Positions 58,338 through 64,000 of a stretch of DNA of 64,000 nucleotides are shown here, piece after piece. Source of the stretch: Oleomonas cavernae (GTDB taxonomy: Bacteria; Pseudomonadota; Alphaproteobacteria; Zavarziniales; Zavarziniaceae); NCBI RefSeq assembly GCF_003590945.1, contig NZ_QYUK01000011.1:710001-774000 (forward strand), written 5' to 3'. Below the pieces are notes generated by a model. The model was not told where the DNA came from and searched no databases. It worked only from the letters and a program-made list of their open reading frames with translations. The first letter of the stretch is position 1. The number at the start of each line of letters is the position of its first letter. The translations under genes were made by a program, and so were the position numbers.

Positions 58338-58820
58338 TCACAGCGTCTTGACCAGCGCCGCGAGCTGGTCGGTGACGGTACCCCAGCCGTCATAGAAGCC
58401 CATCTCCTCGTGCCTGTCCCGTGTCGCCTGGTCGCGGTGCACGGCCATGGCGGTGTACCGCGTGGCATTCCCCGCGCGCTCGAAGGTCATGATCGCGGTC
58501 ATGAACGGATGGGGCGAGGGGCGGAAGCCGGCCAGCAGGGCGTCGGACCACACCAGGCGCTGGTTGGGCACGATTTCGAGGTAGCAGCCCAGGTTCACGG
58601 CTTCCTCACCCTCGGGCGAGCGCATGACGGTGCGGAAGATGCCGCCCGGGCGCAGGTCGATCTCGCATTCCGTCACCGTCCAGGGGGCCGGCGTGAACCA
58701 TTTGCTGATGTGTTCGGGCCTGGTCCAGGCGGTCCAGACCAGTTCCGGCGGCACGTCGATGGTGCGCTCGATCACCAGGTCCAGCTTGGGGTCGGGTTGC
58801 CATACCGGCGACGTGGTCAT
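58338..58820 (-). CDS. SRPBCC/AHSA1-family protein
   Basis: Protein of 160 residues of the START/Bet-v-1-like fold: LVIERTIDVPPELVWTAWTR at the N-terminus, WFTPAPWTV, DLRPGGIFRTVMRSPEG and GFYDGWGTVTDQLAAL at the end. The ATG at 58820 overlaps the ArsR stop by 4 bases. ArsR-SRPBCC pairs are frequent, and the protein is thought to bind a hydrophobic ligand. Confidence 0.88.
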   Translation of the reverse strand: MTTSPVWQPDPKLDLVIERTIDVPPELVWTAWTRPEHISKWFTPAPWTVTECEIDLRPGGIFRTVMRSPEGEEAVNLGCYLEIVPNQRLVWSDALLAGFRPSPHPFMTAIMTFERAGNATRYTAMAVHRDQATRDRHEEMGFYDGWGTVTDQLAALVKTL

Positions 58821-59163
58821 TGGCCTTGCTCCTTGAGGGTGATGAGATAGCGGTCGAGCCGGTCCAGGCGGCCTTCCCACAGGCTGCGCTGGTCGGCCAG
58901 CCAGTCCTCCGCCAGCTTCAATTGCCGGGGACGAGCTGATAGGTACGCACCCGGCCGGCCTTGCGCGAGCTGACCAGACCGCTGCCTTCCAGGATCTTCA
59001 GATGTTCCAGGAACGAGGGCAGGGCCATCTCGAACGGCCGGGCCAGTTCGCTGACCGAGGCGGGGCTGTGGCTGAGCCGTGCCAGCACGTCGCGCCGCGT
59101 GGGATCGGCCAGGGCGCGAAAGATGCCGTCGATCGGACGGGGCGTGATGGCCGTCGTGTCCAT
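58817..59163 (-). pseudogene. ArsR-family regulator, frameshifted
   Basis: The winged-helix part is complete (GIFRALADPTRRDVLARL ... FLEHLKILEGSGLVSSRK). The frame stops after TYQLVPGN. The other frame continues with LKLAEDWLADQRSLWEGRLD, the normal C-terminus of this type. One C added to the CCCC (minus strand) at 58927-58930 joins them into about 115 residues. A sequencing error is likely. It is co-transcribed with the SRPBCC gene and probably represses it. Confidence 0.8.
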
Positions 59164-59236
59164 GGTCGCCCTCGTCGTGTCCGCCCACTGCCCCGCACGG
59201 TAAGGCAACTTGATACTTAGGTCAATACCTAGGTAT

Positions 59237-59593
59237 CTACGGGCTGGGCGGCGTGCCGATCGCCCGCACTTCGATCACGCCGTGGCTGGCGGCCGGGCAG
59301 CGGGCGGCCCAGGCGAGGGCATCGTCGAGGTCCGGGGCCTCGATGATGAAATAGCCGGCCAGTTGCTCCTTGGTTTCGATGAAGGGGCCGTCCAGGACCT
59401 GGGTCCTGCCGCCGGCCACGCGCACGGTCACCGCCGTCCTGGGCGAGGCCAGGTGGCTGCCGCCCCTGAGCGCGCCGGCCGACGCCAGGGCGCCGGTATA
59501 GGCCTGGTAGGCCGCCATCCATTGCTTTTGTTCAGGCGCCGTCAGGCGGTGCCAGCCGGCTTCGTCGGAATAGAGCATGAGCAGATACTGCAT
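59237..59593 (-). CDS. YciI/DGPF-domain protein
   Basis: Protein of 118 residues with the YCII-related DGPF fold: MQYLLMLYSDEAGWH at the N-terminus, the DGPFIETKEQLAGYF motif and DLDDALAWAARCP. These small proteins often occur next to ECF sigma factors or ArsR-SRPBCC modules and have no proven function. I chose the ATG at 59593. Confidence 0.9.
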   Translation of the reverse strand: MQYLLMLYSDEAGWHRLTAPEQKQWMAAYQAYTGALASAGALRGGSHLASPRTAVTVRVAGGRTQVLDGPFIETKEQLAGYFIIEAPDLDDALAWAARCPAASHGVIEVRAIGTPPSP

Positions 59594-59661
59594 CCGGGAT
59601 CTCCGTCGCGGGGTGTCGTCTGGATAATGACGCCCAGGCGGCAGGGATTCAGACAGGCCGG

Positions 59662-59708
59662 TTGACAGGCGGCCCAAAATTCCGTATTTAACCGAAATGT
59701 TAATTAAC
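59662..59708 (+). promoter_or_regulatory. Promoter and palindrome of the second ArsR module
   Basis: TTGACA (59662-59667) and TATTTA (59685-59690) are spaced by 17 bases. The perfect palindrome GTTAATTAAC (59699-59708) lies at the expected transcription start, 13 bases before the arsR ATG. This is a good promoter with a likely operator for autorepression by the ArsR protein. Confidence 0.6.
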
Positions 59709-59721
59709 AAGGTTGCTAAAT

Positions 59722-60072
59722 ATGGAGCCGGCCGATCCCTTGAGTGCCACCTTCGCCGCCCTGGCCGACCCGACGCGCCGGGCCATCCTCGGCCGCCTGT
59801 GCCAGGGCGAGGCCTCGGTCAACGAATTGGCGGCACCGTTCCAGATCAGCCTGCCGGCGGTCTCGCGGCACCTGAAGGTGCTGGAGGCGGCCGGGCTGAT
59901 CTCGCGGGGGCGGGATGCCCAATGGCGGCCCTGCCGGCTGGAGGCGGCGCCGCTGAAGGCGGTCGACGGCTGGCTGGAGCGCTACCGCCGCCTGTGGGAA
60001 GGCAGCTTCGACAAGATGGAGGCCTATCTGGCCCAGTTGACCAAAGGAGATGGCAATGAGCGCAAAAGCTGA
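59722..60072 (+). CDS. ArsR-family regulator
   Basis: Protein of 116 residues: TFAALADPTRRAILGRL, the recognition region VNELAAPFQISLPAVSRHLK and the C-terminal VDGWLERYRRLWEGSFDKME. No metal-binding Cys is seen in the usual positions. It belongs to the SRPBCC-linked ArsR group. The ATG at 59722 is preferred over a TTG three codons earlier. It overlaps the SRPBCC gene by 17 bases. Confidence 0.9.
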   Translation: MEPADPLSATFAALADPTRRAILGRLCQGEASVNELAAPFQISLPAVSRHLKVLEAAGLISRGRDAQWRPCRLEAAPLKAVDGWLERYRRLWEGSFDKMEAYLAQLTKGDGNERKS

Positions 60073-60541
60073 AGCCCGGCAATTGGCCGACGACGAATTG
60101 CTGATCGTCCGGACCTTCGATGCCCCGGTGGCCCTGGTGTTTCGCATCTGGTCACAGGCGGAACACATGAGCCGCTGGCTGGGGCCGACCGAATTCACCT
60201 GCACCCATTGCGAGCTCGACTTCCGCCCCGGCGGGGCCTGGCGCGCCTGCATCATCTCGCAGGCCTACGGCGAGAGCTGGATGGGCGGGCAATACCGCGA
60301 AATCGAGAAGAACCGGCGCATCGTCTACAGCTTCGCCTGGGACGACGGCCACGCTCAGCCGGGGATCGAGACCCTGATCACCGTCACCTTCGCCGAGCAG
60401 GACGGCAAGACGGTGCAGACCTTTCACCAGACGCCGTTCATCAGCGTCGAGGCGCGCGACAGCCATATCGGCGGCTGGAGCCAGTGCTTCGAGCGCGAGC
60501 GCACCTACGTCGAAACCCTGGCCCGGGAGATACGCCCATGA
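60056..60541 (+). CDS. SRPBCC/AHSA1-family protein
   Basis: Protein of 161 residues: LLIVRTFDAPVALVFRIWSQ, MSRWLGPTEFTC, DFRPGGAWRACIIS and GGWSQCFERERTYVETL. It is a ligand-binding helix-grip fold. I chose the ATG at 60056 because AAGGAG stands 8 bases before it; the ATG at 60050 is also in frame. Its stop overlaps the GST start. Confidence 0.9.
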   Translation: MSAKAEARQLADDELLIVRTFDAPVALVFRIWSQAEHMSRWLGPTEFTCTHCELDFRPGGAWRACIISQAYGESWMGGQYREIEKNRRIVYSFAWDDGHAQPGIETLITVTFAEQDGKTVQTFHQTPFISVEARDSHIGGWSQCFERERTYVETLAREIRP

Positions 60542-61170
60542 TTACCATCAGTGCCTTCAAATGGGTGCCGCCCTTTGCCCAGGGCCTCGTCCGCGATCTT
60601 CGCGTGCGCTGGGCACTGGAAGAGGCGGGCCTCGACTACCAGGCGACATTGATCGATCCGGCGGTTCAGGCCTCCGACGACTATCGCCATTGGCAGCCCT
60701 TCGGCCAAGTGCCGGCCTTCGAGGAGGCCGGGATTTCCCTGTTCGAATCCGGCGCCATCGTCCTGCACATCGGCGCCCGCAGCGAGGCATTGTTGCCTGC
60801 CGACGCGGCGGGCAGGGCGCAGGCGGTTACCTGGCTGCTGGCGGCACTCAACACGATCGAGGTGGCCGTCCAGCCACTGGCCGAGATCGACCTGTTCCAT
60901 GGCGGCGAAGCCTGGGCGGCGACCCGCCGGCCCCAGGTTGAGCAGCGGGTCAAACTGCGCCTGCGCGAACTCGCGGTGGCGCTGGGCGATCGCGCCTACC
61001 TGACCGGGCAGTTCACCCTGGGCGACCTCATGATGACCGCCGTGCTGCGCATCCTGCGCCATACCGACCTGCTGGCGGCCGAGCCGGCGCTGGCCGCCTA
61101 TGTGAAGCGCTGCGAGGCGCGCCCGGCTTTCCAGCGTGCCCTGAGCGACCATATGGCGCCGTTCCATTAG
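60538..61170 (+). CDS. Glutathione S-transferase family protein
   Basis: Protein of 210 residues. The thioredoxin-like N-terminal domain (SAFKWVPPFAQGLVRDLRVR, FGQVPAFEEAGISLFESGAI with the conserved Pro and Ser for glutathione) is followed by the helical domain (FTLGDLMMTAVLRIL). The ATG overlaps the SRPBCC stop, so arsR, SRPBCC and GST form one operon, perhaps for an electrophile or hydrophobic toxicant. Confidence 0.9.
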   Translation: MITISAFKWVPPFAQGLVRDLRVRWALEEAGLDYQATLIDPAVQASDDYRHWQPFGQVPAFEEAGISLFESGAIVLHIGARSEALLPADAAGRAQAVTWLLAALNTIEVAVQPLAEIDLFHGGEAWAATRRPQVEQRVKLRLRELAVALGDRAYLTGQFTLGDLMMTAVLRILRHTDLLAAEPALAAYVKRCEARPAFQRALSDHMAPFH

Positions 61171-61172
61171 CC

Positions 61173-61201
61173 TTGACAGGATAATATGGACGGCCATATT
61201 A
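61173..61201 (+). promoter_or_regulatory. tetR promoter with operator copy 1
   Basis: TTGACA (61173-61178) and CATATT (61195-61200) are spaced by 16 bases. The 8-bp inverted repeat TAATATGG / CCATATTA (61182-61189 / 61194-61201, centre ACGG) covers the spacer and -10 box. Related copies stand at 62159-62178 and 62193-62212, the latter with the same promoter geometry. Confidence 0.65.
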
Positions 61202-61206
61202 AACCC

Positions 61207-61788
61207 ATGGCCAAGCTATCCAATCGCGACAAGATTCTTCAAGAGGGCATGCGTGTCGTGCACGAGCGCGGCTTTGGCGGCGCCAGCGTGCGCGACATCG
61301 TCCAGGCCGCCGGCGTGCCGCAAGGCTCGTTCACCAACCATTTCGGCTCCAAGGAGGCGTTCGGCCTCGAGGTCATCGACCTCTACCTCGCCAACGCCCG
61401 TACCGTGATGCGCGAGACCTTGCTGAACGAGGCGCTGCCGCCGCTGGAACGGCTGGGCGCCTATATCGACGCCAACAAGCACCGCCTGAACCAGAGCGAG
61501 ATGCGCCACGGCTGCCTGTTCGGCAACTTCACCGCCGAGGCGAGTGCCGAGAGCGAGGTCATCCGTCACAAGCTGGTCGAGGTCTTCGCCGAGGTCGAGC
61601 AGTCGGTCGCCTGTTGCCTGGCGGCGGCGGTCAAGGCGGGCGACCTGCCGGCGGGTTTCGATTGCGACGAGACCGCCGGCTTCATCATCTCGTCCCTGCA
61701 GGGCGCCAACCTGTTGTCCAAAGCCCACCGCAGCCCGCTCCCGGTCGAGCGGTTCCGGAAGATCCTGTTCGAGACGATCCTGCGCTGA
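61207..61788 (+). CDS. TetR-family transcriptional repressor
   Basis: Protein of 193 residues. The N-terminal HTH is NRDKILQEGMRVVHERGFGG ... SVRDIVQAAGVPQGSFTNHF, followed by an all-helical ligand domain of the TetR_C type (MRHGCLFGNFTAEAS). I chose the ATG at 61207, right after the operator; a start at 61186 would fall inside the operator. The repeated operator implies autoregulation and control of the downstream SDR gene. Confidence 0.92.
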   Translation: MAKLSNRDKILQEGMRVVHERGFGGASVRDIVQAAGVPQGSFTNHFGSKEAFGLEVIDLYLANARTVMRETLLNEALPPLERLGAYIDANKHRLNQSEMRHGCLFGNFTAEASAESEVIRHKLVEVFAEVEQSVACCLAAAVKAGDLPAGFDCDETAGFIISSLQGANLLSKAHRSPLPVERFRKILFETILR

Positions 61789-61827
61789 ACAACCTTCAGC
61801 GGCACCCCGGCGTGGATACCTTCTCTT

Positions 61828-62115
61828 CGTCATGGCCGGGCGAAGTCCCACGGCTGTCCGGTTAAGGAAAAAGGGGCGTAGGAGGACACTTCCTTAGGAT
61901 GGTTTCCTTTCATCATCACTACCTTAAATCGTCATGACCGGGCTTGTCCCGGCCATCCACGTCGGCAAGCTGCCTATGCCGTCAACGGATGTGGCTCGTC
62001 CCGACGTGGATGACCGGGACAAGCCCGGTCATGACGATTGAGGGTGGTACGCATATGCCGTGAAACAACCCGATTTCCTTAATCGGGTAGCCGTGGCACA
62101 AGGCCGGGCATGACG
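61828..62115. repeat. Nested palindromic repeats
   Basis: The inner hairpin has arms 61927-61965 and 62001-62039 (39 bp, one mismatch; core ATCGTCATGACCGGGCTTG). It is enclosed by a second, imperfect inverted pair at 61828-61870 and 62074-62115 that shares CGTCATG, CCACGGCT and TTAAGGAAA. It fills most of the gap between tetR and the SDR gene and codes for nothing. Confidence 0.75.
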
Positions 62116-62158
62116 GCGGCGGGTGGTGGGCAGGTCGGCATAGCGTGGAGAAGATATA

Positions 62159-62212
62159 AAGTATGGACGGCCGTATTATCGCCTTGACCTGGCGAGATGG
62201 ACGTCCATATTA
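62159..62212 (+). promoter_or_regulatory. SDR promoter with operator copies 2 and 3
   Basis: Two further versions of the TetR operator stand here: TATGGACGGCCGTATTA within 62159-62178 and GATGGACGTCCATATTA within 62193-62212. TTGACC (62184-62189) and CATATT (62206-62211) are 16 bases apart, the same layout as at tetR, so copy 3 overlaps the spacer and -10 box. Confidence 0.65.
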
Positions 62213-62262
62213 GCCCTTGCCGGATGCATGAGGCGCCGGCCGGTTCGTTAGGAAATTCCCCC

Positions 62263-63009
62263 ATGACCTCCCCCGTTGTCCTGATCACTGGCGCCTTGAC
62301 CGGCATCGGCCGCGCCACCGCCCTGGCCTTCGCCCGTGAAGGTGCCCGCCTTGTCGTCTCTGGCCGCCGCGACGATGCGGGCGAGGCCCTGGCCGCGGAA
62401 CTGCGCGGGCTGGGGGCGGAGGCTGAGTTCATCCGCGCCGACGTGCGCAACGAAGACGAGGTGCGCGACCTGGTCGACCGCACCGTGGCCCGCTTCGGCC
62501 GCCTCGATGCCGCGGTCAACAATGCCGGCACCGAGGGCCAACCCGGCCCGGTCGTCGAGCAGACGGCGGAGAGCTATGCCGCCACCTTCGATACCAATGT
62601 TCTGGGCACGCTGCTGGGCATGAAGCACGCGCTGCGCGTAATGCTGGCCCAGGGCCACGGCAGCATCGTCAATGTCTCGTCCGTGCTGGGCCGCATCGGC
62701 GCGCCAGGCGCTTCGGTCTATACCGCCAGCAAGCACGCCGTCGAAGGCCTGACCAAGTCGGCGGCATTGGAAGTCGCCGGGACCGGCGTGCGCATCAACG
62801 CCGTCGCACCCGGCCCGATCGAGACGGGCATGCTGAACCGCTTCGTCGGCAACGAGGAGAACAAGGCCGGGCTATTGGCCGGCATCCCCGCCGGCCGTGC
62901 CGGTACCGCCGACGAGATTGCCCAGACCATCGTCTTCCTGGCCTCGGCCAAGGCGCCGTTCCTCACCGGCCAGTCCGTTGCCGTCGACGGCGGCAGGCTG
63001 GCGGCGTAA
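62263..63009 (+). CDS. Short-chain dehydrogenase/reductase
   Basis: NAD(P)-dependent oxidoreductase of 248 residues: cofactor motif TGALTGIGRATAL, NNAGTEG, catalytic Ser/Tyr/Lys in NVSSVLGRIG and VYTASKHAV, and the C-terminal FLTGQSVAVDGG. I chose the ATG at 62263. Its promoter carries the operator also found before tetR, so it is the probable target of that repressor. Substrate unknown. Confidence 0.93.
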   Translation: MTSPVVLITGALTGIGRATALAFAREGARLVVSGRRDDAGEALAAELRGLGAEAEFIRADVRNEDEVRDLVDRTVARFGRLDAAVNNAGTEGQPGPVVEQTAESYAATFDTNVLGTLLGMKHALRVMLAQGHGSIVNVSSVLGRIGAPGASVYTASKHAVEGLTKSAALEVAGTGVRINAVAPGPIETGMLNRFVGNEENKAGLLAGIPAGRAGTADEIAQTIVFLASAKAPFLTGQSVAVDGGRLAA

Positions 63010-63099
63010 TCCGCATGGGCGACCGGCCTTCGCGGACGGTCGCCCATGGCCATGATCGGGTCTAAGCTCGCCCCGCCGCAGACGAAGGAATTCGATGCC

Positions 63100-63477
63100 A
63101 TGACCGCCAAGGCCATCAAGCTCCCCGGTGCCGATCATCCGATCACCATCGCGCGCAACCCCGCCCGCGTCGTCGTTTCCGTGGCCGGGCGGATCATCGC
63201 CGATACCACGGCGGCGCTGGCCCTGCGCGAGGCGGATTATCCGGCGGTCCAGTACATCCCGCGCCGGGATGTCGACATGACCCTGCTGGTGCGGACCGAC
63301 CACGTCACCTACTGCCCCTACAAGGGCGATTGCGCCTATTACACCATCACCGATGCGCCGCGCGGGGCCAACGCCGTGTGGACCTACGAGGCACCCTATG
63401 CCGCAGTGGCGCCGATCAAGGATCACCTGGCCTTCTACCCCGATCGCGTGACGATCGAGGAACGGCCCGCGACCTGA
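63100..63477 (+). CDS. DUF427 protein
   Basis: Protein of 125 residues of the DUF427 family: HPITIARNPARVVVSVAG, YIPRRDVDMTLL, the conserved TYCPYKGDCAYYTI and the end DHLAFYPDRVTIEE. It is a small beta-rich cytoplasmic protein with unknown function. I chose the ATG at 63100; the Met at 63046 is less likely because a ribosome-site-like GAAGGA precedes the later one. Confidence 0.9.
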   Translation: MTAKAIKLPGADHPITIARNPARVVVSVAGRIIADTTAALALREADYPAVQYIPRRDVDMTLLVRTDHVTYCPYKGDCAYYTITDAPRGANAVWTYEAPYAAVAPIKDHLAFYPDRVTIEERPAT

Positions 63478-63496
63478 ACCTTCCTGGAAAGTCGAC

Positions 63497-64000
63497 ATGA
63501 GCGTTCTGTTCTCCCCCGCCACCTTGCGTGGCCTGACCCTGTCCAACCGCATCGTGATATCGCCCATGTGCCAGTATTCGGCGCAGGGTGGCAAAGCCAT
63601 GGCCTGGCACATGATCCACCTGGGCAATCTCGCCCTGTCGGGCGCCGGCATGCTGATCACCGAGGCGACGGCGGTCGAGCCCGAGGGCCGCATCTCCCCC
63701 GCCGATCTCGGCCTGTGGGATGACGAGACCGAGGCGGCGCTGGTGCCGGTGCTGGCTGCCATCCGCCGGCATTCCAAGGTCGCCGTCGCCGTGCAGCTTG
63801 CCCATGCGGGGCGCAAGGCCTCCAGCCATGTGCCGTGGGAGGGCGGACAATTGATCCCGGCCGACCAGGGCGGCTGGCGACCCTATGCCCCGTCGGCCGT
63901 GCCGCAGAAGGACGGCGAGGCAGCACCCCTGGCGCTCGATGCCGCCGGCCTGGCGCGGGTACGCGAGGCTTTCGCGGCGGCGGCCCGCCGGGCAGACCGG
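63497..64000 (+). CDS. NADH:flavin oxidoreductase (Old Yellow Enzyme, YqjM type), partial
   Basis: The first 168 residues are visible and the gene runs off the right edge. The FMN-barrel start LFSPATLRGLTLSNRIVISP is followed by MCQYSAQGGKAMAWH with the Cys and Tyr of thermophilic-like OYEs, then ITEATAVEPEGRIS and the substrate-binding VQLAHAGRKASS. Members reduce activated C=C bonds with NADPH. Confidence 0.92.
   Translation, partial: MSVLFSPATLRGLTLSNRIVISPMCQYSAQGGKAMAWHMIHLGNLALSGAGMLITEATAVEPEGRISPADLGLWDDETEAALVPVLAAIRRHSKVAVAVQLAHAGRKASSHVPWEGGQLIPADQGGWRPYAPSAVPQKDGEAAPLALDAAGLARVREAFAAAARRADR

Overview
This is a high-GC chromosomal segment from an alphaproteobacterium. The block ppx - rlmE - guaB - rsmB - TPR protein - guaA at 33.8-40.7 kb is a typical alphaproteobacterial (Rhodospirillales-like) housekeeping arrangement. 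Long, translationally overlapped catabolic operons with ABC transporters and several short palindromic repeats fit a free-living, metabolically versatile bacterium. The genus cannot be fixed from the sequence alone.

Left edge (1-2.1 kb): the end of an integrated element. A broken tyrosine integrase and a partial hypothetical gene lie beside a displaced 3' part of tRNA-Arg(TCT), probably the attachment site. A decayed 3' part of initiator tRNA-fMet and a terminator follow.

2.1-14.0 kb (minus strand): a dihydroxyacetone/triose (possibly glycerol or tetrose) operon. In transcription order it holds a CUT1 ABC transporter (binding protein, two permeases, a DUF2160 small membrane protein, two ATPases) and then DhaL, DhaM, HPr, enzyme I, a small HTH protein, DhaK and a second, fused DhaK-DhaL kinase. 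The phosphorelay that E. coli carries as one DhaM polypeptide is split here into three overlapping genes.

14.4-26.1 kb (minus strand): an operon for a cyclic amino acid, most likely hydroxyproline. It starts with an unusual 635-residue protein joining MerR HTH, XRE HTH, cupin and a full proline-racemase-family domain. After it come a polar amino-acid ABC transporter, a DapA-family lyase, a hydroxyproline-epimerase-like enzyme, two aldehyde dehydrogenases and a GMC oxidoreductase. A decayed DeoR regulator sits at the end.

26.3-29.8 kb: an NAD-related cluster. NrtR and a truncated ADP-ribosylglycohydrolase are divergent from an SPFH protein and an NAD-kinase-like protein. A second tRNA-fMet 3'-end remnant with a strong hairpin truncates the hydrolase and may mark the right boundary of a 24-kb inserted region.

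29.8-52 kb: BrnTA toxin-antitoxin, AhpD-like protein, CHASE4-GGDEF-EAL protein, the housekeeping block, a SWIM-SNF2 helicase with a nucleotidyltransferase-fold protein, two PIN-domain toxin-antitoxin pairs, a hydrolase, YghU-type GST, a beta-propeller protein with its HTH partner, a DUF899 protein and a slipin.

52-64 kb: two abutting, defective tRNA-like genes; a LysR regulator divergent from a P460 cytochrome/DUF4405/hydrolase/aldo-keto reductase operon; two ArsR-SRPBCC modules; a GST; a TetR regulator with a repeated operator also found before an SDR gene; a DUF427 protein; and the start of an Old Yellow Enzyme gene.

Seven genes carry what looks like a single-base deletion at a G/C run, including the conserved housekeeping genes rlmE and ppx. 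This pattern suggests sequencing or assembly error rather than seven real pseudogenes.
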